The position numbers and the translations under genes are program-made. A stretch of 64,000 nucleotides of DNA. Origin: Diphasiastrum complanatum (taxonomy: Eukaryota; Streptophyta; Lycopodiopsida; Lycopodiales; Lycopodiaceae). Positions 1 through 8,746 of this stretch are shown in pieces. Below the pieces are notes generated by a model that made no database searches, was not told where the DNA came from, and saw nothing but the letters and a program-made list of their open reading frames with translations. The stretch lies in NCBI GenBank assembly GCA_029204225.1, contig CM055097.1, positions 13,893,221 to 13,957,220 on the forward strand, read 5' to 3'. Numbering within the stretch: the first letter of the stretch is position 1; each line of letters opens with the position of its first letter.

Positions 1-726
1 CCGCTGTGGCTTCTGTCCCCGTTGTCGAGCTGGATTTGGATGAGCAGATCAGAATGAACTTCACACGACGGTAGCTCATCATGGTCAGGGAAAGGGCGGC
101 CAGACGTCGGCAAGGAGGCAGCTCGGGATAACCGGGAGGCAGAGCGAGAGCGACAAAACAATGCACCACGAGGGTGAGGAATCGGTGGAGAATCAGTAGG
201 AATATTTAGAATAGATAAGGTCCAGCCGTATGTGGCGGACTGTTGCTATGTAGTTTTCGGCAGTTTAGGGCGCGGCAAATAACTAGATGGCTACTTAAAA
301 AAAGACAGGATATGTAATGTTATTTTTATACAATGGTTGAATCAATATATAGTTGTTTTTTGTGCAATGCGAGCCTAGTCATGTGAAATGCAATCTCTGT
401 AATTTTATTGAATGCGAATGTATTACATGTGTTTATGAAATGCCATTTGGGGTGTAGGGGTAATTGTTGTGCTCATGATGTAGGTGCGTGTATGTGAAGC
501 TAACATTCACTTCAATCGAAATTAGTTGAAAATAGGATTCACACACACACACACAGAATTTGACATAAAATTGAAAATACAGCATCGCATGTACAGAGCG
601 ACATATGCAAAATGTGCAGCAAATAAAGTACGCCAAACACTATATATAATGTAAAAAATCATTTGAGTACAATGGTAGACCGCCTACCAGAAACAAACTA
701 CTGAAACTAAAACAACAGAGCCACAA
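1..726. other. Left-edge spacer, no supported gene
   Basis: No convincing gene. A short plus-strand frame open from the window edge ends at a TAG at 73-75 and could be the tail of a gene lying to the left, but it is too short to judge. A small CA microsatellite lies at 540-555. From about 280 the sequence is AT-rich. Confidence 0.5.
540..555. repeat. CA dinucleotide microsatellite
   Basis: Eight uninterrupted CA units, seen directly. No associated gene. Confidence 0.9.
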
Positions 727-2872
727 TCAATGCTCTAGCTCTGACTCAGACGAATGCTCTGGAGACAACTCAGGGCCTCGAGCTGACTCTCGCAGCCGAT
801 ATCTGTGCCTGTCTGGAACTGGCATGGGCTGTGTGTTCGAGGAGGAGGACACGTCACTAGCATCATCCCAATCTGCCTCCGCATCAGCCCCCAAGCAAGC
901 CAAACCAACAACACCTCCTCCAGTTGGCTGTAATCCTTCACCTCTAGCTATACCTAGAGCCCTGCGTGGTCGTCCTCTCTTTCCTAGTAGTTTCTGTGCC
1001 TTGCCTTTCTTGTTCGGTGCACCCTTGGGCCTTCTTGGTCTCTTGAGGACAAGAAGAGTTGTCAATGCCTCATTACCCCCATGCAAATAACCTGGCTGGC
1101 TAGGCTGGGCCCAAGCTAAGGTCGGCTAGGATAGAGAAGCAAAAGAGGAAAGTCCATGTGCACCTGAGCGAGGAGGATGAGCTCGTAGAGTGTGTGCCTG
1201 TGGGGCTGCTGCAGGTGGAGGAACTGGCTGTGCAGGAGGCGAGTATAGCGACGATATGTACTGAAAGGGGCGCTGCGGTGGCCGGTATTGGTACATCCTG
1301 GGTGTTGCCAAAGGGGGAGCGAGTGGAGTGGGTGCTACCAAAGGAGGCGGATGTGGAGTGGGTGTTGCCACTGGAGGAGCAGCTGGAGGAGCCACTGTGG
1401 ATGTGGGTGCTGCAAGAGAAAACTTGGGCACAAATGGTGGCCTGCCATGGAGACCTGGTGTTACGGAAATGGATGGCGATGGAGGGGCTGCAGGCCTGAA
1501 TGGCATCAGTGGCACTGGAGGAGCTGTGTGGTGCACATATACCCTCTGAGGAGCTGGAGGAACTGTAGACACCTCGTGTGACTGCTTTGGCTGGGACTCT
1601 GTGTATGGCATGCTGGCAAGAGATGAAGGGGGTGCCCTAACAATCAGCATCTACTGAGCCTCTGAATCCAATGTGGCAATCAAGTTGTCCAGCTGGGCAT
1701 CTGAATACAAATGCTATGGGCTCTGGGCCTCATCCTATGCACCATCCCTTGAATCATCCTGTGCACCATCCCCTGAATCAACTTGTGCCTCATCATGTGC
1801 ACCCTGTAGACCCTGCATGGCCTCCCAATCTGTGCAATCAATGTCATATGGTGCCTCCTCTGGTGTGTTGTCGTAGTAACGGCCATGACTCTGTACTGCA
1901 CGCATCCAACTAGCTGCGGGACCGGCATCTAAATCACTCTACCCTCTATCAAGAGCCTCCTCCGTCATGTCGACATAGCTAGGTATGCCACTGGCCCCCT
2001 TTGTGTGCCCTGCCTGTCTCCCGATATAACCTGTGCCATGTGCCCCACCTCTGTCACGTAATGCACCTGTGACCCCTGCCCGTGGCGTGTGCCCTGCACC
2101 TGTATCATCTGCCTCATCCCTCTCTGATCTGGCAAACACAACCCGAATGGGCTCATCCTCATCATGCTCATTCTCTGACACTGGCCAAGTGTCGACCCCT
2201 CGCTATCAGCCATGCGGAATACAATGTAGAGTGGTCGAAGCAGTCCTGACAATGTTTGTACATCCCTATAGAACTGGTCTCCCCTCACTGTGGAAGAAAA
2301 GTGCTCCCCATCCTCAGTGTGCTGAAACGTACTAGCACGCCAAAGATCACTGGCAACCATCTATAGAAGCTGCGCCCTACACCTGATCAAACGGTTGATG
2401 ACCACCAAGTCGAATGCAAAGCGTGTGGGGTCTAGCTTATGGAGGTCCAGATGGCTGAACACCCGAAACATGGCAAGAACACGGCTCAACGGACGATGGC
2501 TCTAACCCACGGAAGTGCACCTATGTCCCCCATCAGAAGGTCTACATCGTGCACTGCACATGGAGTATGAACAATGTGAGAGAACTCGGCCTCTAGTAGT
2601 ACACCCATCTGAATGCAGTTTGTGGCATTGTCCGTCACCACTTTGACGACATGTTGTGGGCCTATGGACATGATGGAAGACCTGATGACATCAAACATAA
2701 ACTCTGCAGATATGACTCTTTCCCTCCTGTTGTAATCCACGGCCCTCAAAAATTGTGTGCCCATGCAGCTGGAGAACAAGATGTTGAGGATCGGCCTCCT
2801 CCTGACATCAGTCCAGCCATCGGACATGATGCTGCAACCGTAAGTGGCCCAGTGGCGACGTAGAGGCTCCAT
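727..2872 (-). pseudogene. hAT-superfamily transposase remnant, middle and C-terminal part
   Basis: Read from 2872 downward, the minus strand encodes a DUF659-type hAT segment: a GCSIMSDGWTD block near 2820-2850, then VVKVVTDNATNC and TPCAVHDVDLLMGDIGALPW. Past a short gap, 2486-2370 encodes LDPTRFAFDLV and 2360-2180 encodes MVASDLWRAS and PLYIVFRMADSEGSTLG, in the order usual for plant hAT transposases. After this the protein departs from the family: an acidic stretch (about 1930-1660), a proline-rich stretch (1650-1126) and a basic C-terminus (1086-727) with AT-hook-like RPRRPKG and KRGRPRR. Several frame changes separate the pieces, so it is not functional as read. I could not find the hAT C-terminal dimerisation motif. 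The N-terminal BED finger lies at 4952-5533, beyond an intervening segment. The family is clear; the tail as part of the same protein is inference. Confidence 0.8.
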
Positions 2873-2895
2873 CTGTCACTGTGCTCCGCATGGTT

Positions 2896-3094
2896 GATCT
2901 CGATCGAAGTGCTCGTTCAGATCTCGACCGAAGCCGAAGTGCTCGCTTAGATCTCGACCGAAGCCGAAGTGCCCGTTCAGATATCGACCGAAGTCGAAGT
3001 CATCTCGACCGGAGCCGAAGCGCCTGCTCAAATCTCAACCGGAGTCGAAGGCAGTGATCAAATCTCGACCGGAGGGATTCAATCAGATCTCAAC
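2896..3094. repeat. Degenerate ~30-bp minisatellite
   Basis: About six to seven imperfect units built on GATCTCGACCGAAGCCGAAG followed by TGCTCG. It sits exactly between the hAT DUF659 region and the start of the inverted-repeat arm, so it may mark a rearrangement junction. Confidence 0.8.
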
Positions 3095-3660
3095 CAGTAT
3101 GCGGACGAGATATTGGAGAGATTTCACATGATAGAGTGCAAACCTTCTTGCAAAACTGGTAAGAAATTATCTCGTATTGATAATAGTACACATGTTGACG
3201 CTACTCTATTTCGTCAACTAGTTGGGAGTTTGATATATCTTACGACTACACGTCCTGATATCTGCTATGCTGTAAGTTTGATTAGCCAATTCATGTCATC
3301 ACCCACTATGTACCATTGGAAAGCCGCAAAAAGGATTTTGAGATATCTGAAAGGTAAACCTAACCTTGGCCTAAAATGTTTTACCTAAGTTGCAGGGTTA
3401 TGTTGACGCTGATTGGGTAGGAAATATAGATGATAGAAAGTCAACAATAGGTTATGCCTTCAATTTTGGTAGCGGTTGTTTTTCATGGTCTAGCAAGAAG
3501 CAAGATACTATTTCTCTTTCTTCTACAGAAACCTAATATAAAGCGTTGAGTTCTGCTACCCAGGAAGCTACAAGTTGCTGATATATTTACAAAAGTTTTA
3601 AGTAAAGAAAAGTTTGAGACTTTTAGAGCCAAACTTGGCTTAGATCTGGTTATGTAAAAA
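3095..3660 (+). pseudogene. Copia pol 3' remnant (RT end and RNase H)
   Basis: The plus strand encodes the end of a copia reverse transcriptase (SLIYLTTTRPDICYAVSLISQF, then KAAKRILRYLKGK) followed by RNase H pieces including YVDADW and SKKQD. It matches the 3' part of element C (8747-9240, minus). Two changes destroy it: the reading frame breaks just after ILRYLKGK, and the RNase H SSTEAEY motif carries a stop where the other arm reads EAEY. There is no start codon or upstream pol; the copy begins abruptly at the arm boundary. It therefore came with the inverted duplication rather than by independent insertion. Confidence 0.85.
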
Positions 3661-3748
3661 GCCTTTACTTGTAATACTATCATGGAGGTATGTTCCATGA
3701 ATAGAGTAAACTCTAAAACAAAGAAAGACGTTGATCATTGAGGGAGAG

Positions 3749-4003
3749 AGTTAAAATAGCAATGATCGACTTATACAGTGCTTTCTTATTTCGACGGCAC
3801 CACGTGTGCTTAGTTCTAGAGTTATCGGGCCATCTTTCTTTTACGAGCCCTTTGAGTGCTTTTAAGCAACTTATCTTTGTACTTACTTATTAGTTGAATA
3901 TATAGTTGGAGGGAAGCAATTTTGTGGTCTTGTCTTGTTGCACTTGACGTTGTGCTGTGGTGATTGATCCGGTCGGATGTTTAAATTGTGTTTTTTCTTA
4001 ACT
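3749..4003 (+). repeat. Copy of element C LTR, 255 bp
   Basis: It starts AGTTAAAATAGC just after a purine tract (TTGAGGGAGAG) and ends CTTAACT before CTCAC. It is the same LTR as 8325-8579 in the other orientation. It contains a CCACGTGTG G-box core. Confidence 0.85.
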
Positions 4004-4121
4004 CTCACAATATAATCAAGTGCTTTCCGATCGAACTTAGGGATGGTGACCTCAGCTTAATTTATAGTAGGGTCTGTGGAATAAGAGCGTAGGTCCCTGT
4101 CCTCCAAAGTGCCGCCCTTTT

Positions 4122-4345
4122 GGCTCGAGGAAGTAGAGCATTTCCTCATCAAGTATCCTTGAAATGTGAGGATTGCTTTATGCAAGAACTTTCTTTTGGC
4201 TCGAGGAAGGAGAGCATTTCCTCATCAAGTATCCATGAAAGGCGAGGATTGCTTTATGCAAGAACTTTCTTTTGGCTCGAGGAAGGAGAGCATTTCCTCA
4301 TCAAGTATCCTTGAAAGGCGAGGATTGCTTTAGGCAAGAACTTTT
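4122..4345 (+). repeat. Three tandem 76-bp repeats
   Basis: Units begin GGCTCGAGGAAG at 4122, 4198 and 4274; the third decays near 4345. The mirrored set lies at about 7982-8206 in the right arm, where one unit is 73 bp. Short open frames across it look accidental. It is part of the flank beside the LTR, not of the retrotransposon. Confidence 0.9.
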
Positions 4346-4951
4346 GTATGTTTCGAGACTGTTGAGCAATCTTCATCAAAAACAAGGACAAAAATAGCAA
4401 GAAGGATGAGGATAAGTGTTCTTGCGGCTTCAGCAGGACGTAATAATAATGAACCACAAGGATTCTGGAAGAGGATGCTGCTTGTAGTCTTTCTAATGAT
4501 TCTGGTTTTTGGTGTGAGATTGGCTACTGGTTTGTCAATCCCTCAGGCCGTGGCCTTGGTGCCATGACCGCCCAAAGATTTTTGCAGATGCATTGTTATG
4601 AGCAGGTGCGCTGTCAATGTGCATGACATGGATGATCGTGTGCCACACTTTTTTCACATGGGTTCATTGAATGGCTAACGCTGATTGAATGTCTATTAAC
4701 ATTGATTGTAAAGAAGCTTTACAATTCTAGCCAATGCAATCATGCTTTTGTAAAACTCTACTCAATGCAATCACTGTGTATGCTTCATTTTTATAGATTA
4801 TTGATCTGTTGTTAGCAATATAAATGGTAGTCTCAATGGTAATCTGAAGCTCTTACTTGCAACCTAACGAGTCCTAAACTGCTGTCTAGAGAGGTCATCC
4901 GGATGGGAAGGGAGGGAGGAAGGGATCTCCTCAACATCCTGGAAGGCCTCG

Positions 4952-5533
4952 TCACTGGCATCCTGGGCTTGCTCCTACTCGGCTGTGGAGAGTCCATGAG
5001 AAAGTCGTAAACTGGGGGAGTGCGAGCAACAATAGGTGGTAGTGGAACCGCAAAGGCAACTGTCGGACGAGATGGGACGGGATCCACCAGAATGGGTGCA
5101 GATGGGGGTGCGTGTGGCGGAACTGTCTGAGGGAGGTGAGAGACAAAGGGACTGGACGAGGATGCACTCCCTCTCCTTGTGCATGCCAGCCAAACAGGCA
5201 GCAACTTGGGGTCAACCACGTAAGGTGCGATGCAAAATCGAAGAACACCCTCCAAAATGGAGTCTCCCCTGCCACAAGACGTGGCCTGTAGGTATCCATA
5301 AGTCGTTGTCTGACGAGAATGGACATGCTAGGACATGGGGCAGTATTCAGTGTGCCACAATTTTTGGTGTGTGCGCCGAGTAGGTGGCCTTTAAGGCGAG
5401 TGAGGGTGACAATGAACTCGGCCAGGCAATATTGACAGTGCACGATCTTTGCACCAAACTTGTTGGACTTGTCGGGAACCCGCCTGACAATGTCCACCTC
5501 GTCCCACAGATCAGCAAGGTTGGAATGCACCAT
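4952..5533 (-). pseudogene. hAT transposase N-terminus with BED zinc finger
   Basis: From the ATG at 5533 the minus strand reads a plant hAT N-terminus. W10 and basic residues precede CQYC (C33, C36), then a TRLKGHL block with H50 and C59, which is the layout of a BED-type DNA-binding finger. Downstream come RQRLMDTYRP and TPFWRVFFDF, after which the sequence becomes proline-rich and the frame shifts (the 5255-4833 frame continues VLRFCIAPYVVDPKLLP). It would precede the DUF659 segment at 2872, so the transposase appears to have been cut by the inverted-repeat arm and the minisatellite. Joining the two halves is inference from order and strand. The frame changes make it a pseudogene. Confidence 0.7.
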
Positions 5534-5761
5534 TTATGTAGAAGGAACTGGGAAAAGAAGGTAGAGATGATCGTGAGTGCGATAGGAGGCGGAAGGCTGG
5601 AAAAACCACAACAATGGCCGAAATAGCAGTAGCAGGGGCAGAAGCAATCTGTGCAACGCGAAGACAATATGATGGCGAGGAGTGGGCGGACAGCTTAGAG
5701 GGCGCAGACAGCAGGAAGAGGGCGCGGACAGCAACATGATGGGTAGGGAGAGAGATGAAGC

Positions 5762-5779
5762 GGGGGGGGGGGGGGGGGG
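5762..5779 (+). repeat. G18 homopolymer
   Basis: Eighteen uninterrupted G residues. Such runs can form quadruplexes and are also prone to length error in sequencing. Confidence 0.9.
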
Positions 5780-5833
5780 ATTAGATCAAAAATATATATT
5801 AATATATAAAATAATTAAAATATTAAATATTGT

Positions 5834-5865
5834 GGTACCGCGGATCAGTATGGATCCGCGGTACC
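5834..5865. repeat. Perfect 13-bp palindromic hairpin
   Basis: GGTACCGCGGATC at 5834-5846 is followed after six bases (AGTATG) by its exact reverse complement at 5853-5865. Partial copies (GAGATCC, GGTACCGCTGGATC) continue to about 5895. The AT-rich surroundings make this GC-rich stem stand out. Confidence 0.9.
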
Positions 5866-5898
5866 GAGATCCTCAGATCCTGGTACCGCTGGATCTAT

Positions 5899-5976
5899 GA
5901 TATATATATATGTGTATATATCTATATATGTGTATGTATATATATATATATATGTGTATATCTATATATGTGTATG

Positions 5977-6031
<55 letters not shown>
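5899..6031. repeat. TA-rich microsatellite
   Basis: TA repeats broken by TGTG and TCTA interruptions, ending in an uninterrupted TA tract (about 5984-6030). Confidence 0.95.
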
Positions 6032-6035
<4 letters not shown>

Positions 6036-6336
6036 TTGTGAGTGCCCGTCGTTGACGGGCAATGGCCGCCGATCTAGGTGACGGTCGATAATTTGGTAAT
6101 TCAGTATGTCGTTGACGGGCGTTTTCGATCTAGGTGGCGGCCGATGATCTAGTGGTTATGCCTGTCGTTGACGGGCGGCCGATGATTTGGGTGACCACCG
6201 ATGATTTGGATGGCTGTCGATGGTTTAGGAGGAAAGCCGATGGTCATTGACGAGTGGCCGAAGGGTTGGGTCGATGGTCATTGACGGGTGGCCGAAGGGT
6301 TGGGCCGATGGTTGTTGATAGGTGGCCGATGGGAGT
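6036..6336 (+). repeat. Degenerate GACGGGC minisatellite
   Basis: Irregular units on GTCGTTGACGGGC and GGCCGATGATTTGG, recurring about every 25-50 bases. The last two units (near 6240-6300) are almost identical to each other. Confidence 0.8.
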
Positions 6337-6512
6337 GTCGCATTTTTTGGGAGGGGAGGGCCAGTGTCGCATTTTTTGGGCGGGGGAGTGTCGCATTTTT
6401 CGGGAGGGCAGAAAGCGGCTTGTGCATGGGAGACCTTCGCATTTTACTTAAAGGCACCTTCGCAATCTTAAGGGTACCTTTGCATTTTTTTAAGGGCACC
6501 TTCGCATATCAA
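6337..6512 (-). repeat. Minisatellite with TGCGAAGGTGCC core
   Basis: In reverse complement the units read AAAATGCGAAGGTGCCCTTA, about 20-22 bp each, merging at the left into GTGTCGCATTTTTTGGG units. A related array lies in the opposite orientation at 48225-48460. Confidence 0.75.
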
Positions 6513-6664
6513 GCCCATGGCCTTCTCTGAAATCAATGTTGTGAGCAACTCCGGCTTGTTACATAAAGGGGAGTTCATGGGTAAGGGGAGTTCAAAGTGA
6601 ATATGTTGTTCATGCATGGGTCGGAAATTCCTTCTTTGCCGAGCTCAAAGTTGGGTCGGAAACG

Positions 6665-6850
6665 TTCGAGTTTGGAAAATTCGAGTTTTTAAAAAAATTC
6701 CATGGAGTCTTTCAAAAAGTTCGAGTCTTCGAAAAAATTTGAGTCCTTGAAAAATTCAAGTCATTAAAAAATTGGAGTCTCCAGAAAATTTTGAGTCTTC
6801 GGAAATTCAGAGTGATCAAAATTTTTTGAGACATCGGAAAATTCGAGTCA
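6665..6850 (+). repeat. Degenerate ~22-bp GTTCGAGTCTTCG repeat
   Basis: Eight or more imperfect units of the form TTCGAGTCTTCGAAAAAATT. No coding potential seen. Confidence 0.75.
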
Positions 6851-7024
6851 TCCAATCGTATCTAGTTATCCAAGCGCAAAAAACTGACTAAAAGATTTGA
6901 TGTGAAGGAAATGAATGCTGCTAATCTCTGCTCGCATATCTTGAGGAGCCATGAAATCACATAATTTCTGAAAATCCATGCATAGATCACACCCTTGGTG
7001 CCTGTCAGCGCTACAGCTACAACT

Positions 7025-7405
7025 GCACAATGAATCAATGAATCAAACCTGCTCAATCAATGAATCATACCTGCTCAATCAAATTAGACTCGCTCAATCG
7101 ACGAATCAGCCCTGCTGCTCAATCAATGAATCAGACGCAATTGCTCAGATGAATCAGACTTGTTCGAATTAATTCAGACCTGTTCAATCAACGAATCAGA
7201 TGCATCTACTCAAACGAATCACAAATATTCAAATAACTCTAGACCTGCTCAATCAACGGCTCAAATACAGACCTGTTCAATTAACGAATCAGATGCATCT
7301 ACTCAAACGAATCACACCTATTCAAATAACTCTAGACCTGCTCAATCAAAGGCTCAAATACAATTGCTCAAACAAATAGGACTTGCTGGAATCGGTTCAA
7401 ACTTC
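7025..7405 (+). repeat. CTGCTCAATCAATGAATCAG tandem array
   Basis: Imperfect 20-22-bp units. From about 7177 they are organised in a 93-bp higher-order unit: CAGATGCATCTACTCAAACG occurs at 7197 and again at 7290. Because 93 is divisible by three, one plus-strand frame stays open through both copies; I regard that frame as a by-product. Confidence 0.85.
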
Positions 7406-7762
7406 AAATCATTTGAAGTTAAAGGGCGTGGAGAGCAATAGCATGGAGAGCTTAAGGACTCGTTAGGTTGCAAGTAAGAGCTTCAGATTACCATTGAGAC
7501 TACCATTTATATTGCTAACAACAGATCAATAATCTATAAAAATGAAGCATACACAGTGATTGCATTGAGTAGAGTTTCACAAAAGCATGATTGCATTGGC
7601 TAGAATTGTAAAGCTTCTTTACAATCAATGTTAATAGACATTCAATCAGCGTTAGCCATTCAATGAACCCATGTGAAAAAAGTGTGGCACACGATCATCC
7701 ATGTCATGCACATTGACAGCGCACCTGCTCATAACAATGCATCTGCAAAAATCTTTGGGTGG

Positions 7763-8059
7763 TCATGGCGCCAAGGCCACAGCCTGAGGGATTGACAAAC
7801 CAGTAGCCAATCTCACACCAAAAACCAGAATCATTAGAAAGACTGCAAGCGGCATCCTCTTCCAGAATCCTTGTGGTTCATTATTATTACGTCCTGCTGA
7901 AGCCGCAAGAACACTTATCCTCATCCTTCTTGCTATTTTTGTCCTTGTTTTTGATGAAGATTGCTCAACAGTCGCGAAACATACAAAAGTTCTTGCATAA
8001 AGCAATCCTCGCCTTTCTAAGGATACTTGATGAGGAAATGCTCTCCTTCCTCGAGCCAA
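7763..8059 (-). other. Small hydrophobic reading frame in the arm flank, unrecognised
   Basis: A 98-residue minus-strand frame. Its N-terminal half is translated 76-bp repeat and probably meaningless. Its C-terminal half has a basic patch (GFWKRMP) followed by about 20 hydrophobic residues (AVFLMILVFGVRLATGL), which could be a membrane segment or signal anchor. I do not recognise it. The left arm carries a diverged copy (about 4385-4566), so the pair could be compared for selection. Most likely non-coding or a captured gene fragment. Confidence 0.2.
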
Positions 8060-8324
8060 AAGAAAGTTCTTGCATAAAGCAATCCTCGCCTTTCAAGGAT
8101 ACTTGATGAGGAAATGCTCTCCTTCCTCGAGCCAAAAGAAAGTTCTTGCATAAAGCAATCCTCGCATTTCAAGGATACTTGAGGAAATGCTCTACTTCCT
8201 CGAGCCAAAAGGGCGGCACTTTGGAGGACAGGGCCCTACGCTCTTATTCCACGGACCCTACTATAAATTAAGCCGAGGTCACCATCCCTAAGTTCGATCT
8301 GAAAGCACTTGATTATATTGTGAG

Positions 8325-8579
8325 AGTTAAGAAAAAACACAATTTAAACATCCGACCGGATCAATCACCACAGCACAACGTCAAGTGCAACAAGACAAGA
8401 CCACAAAATTGCTTCCCTCCAACTGTATATTCAACTAATAAGTAAGTACAAAGATAAGTTGCTTAAAAGCACTCAAAGGGCTCGTAAAAGAAAGATGGCA
8501 CGATAACTCTAGAACGAAGCACACGTGGTGCCGTCGAAATAAGAAAGCACTGTATAAGTCGATCATTGCTATTTTAACT
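8325..8579 (-). repeat. Element C 3' LTR
   Basis: 255 bp. On the minus strand it starts AGTTAAAATAGC directly after the purine tract and ends CTTAACT at the target duplication. Contains an ACACGTGG G-box core. Confidence 0.9.
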
Positions 8580-8746
8580 CTCTCCCTCAATGATCAACGT
8601 CTTTCTTTGTTTTAGAGTTTACTCTATTCATGGAACATACCTCCATGATAGTATTACAAGTAAAGGCTTTTTACATAACCAGATCTAAGCCAAGTTTGGC
8701 TCTAAAAGTCTCAAACTTTTCTTTACTTAAAGCTTTTGTAAATATA

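Larger units (their letters stand above)
3095..4875 (+). repeat. Left arm of a large inverted repeat
   Basis: This 1.78-kb segment is present in reverse complement at 7455-9248. In plus orientation it holds the 3' end of copia pol, a 255-bp LTR and about 870 bp of the flank that followed the LTR. Both arms keep the same LTR/flank junction (TTAACT then CTCAC). In the LTR part I count 3 differences in 255 bases between the arms. The arm lies inside the hAT remnant, so I infer this is the duplicated copy and the right arm the source. Confidence 0.85.

Noticed and set aside
824-1581. Several plus-strand frames, including Gly/Trp/Val-rich ones
   Set aside because: Antisense shadows of the proline-rich and AT-hook parts of the minus-strand hAT remnant.
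4120-4314. Repetitive open frames such as the one starting MARGSRAFPHQ (also 8017-8208, minus)
   Set aside because: They are translations of the 76-bp tandem repeat and change with each indel; no domain.
5830-6081. Frame rich in Tyr/Ile across the TA microsatellite
   Set aside because: Low-complexity translation of the TA tract.
5898-7441. CRISPR-like array in the repeat-rich loop
   Set aside because: Units are degenerate and contiguous, without unique spacers; a plant genome would not carry CRISPR.
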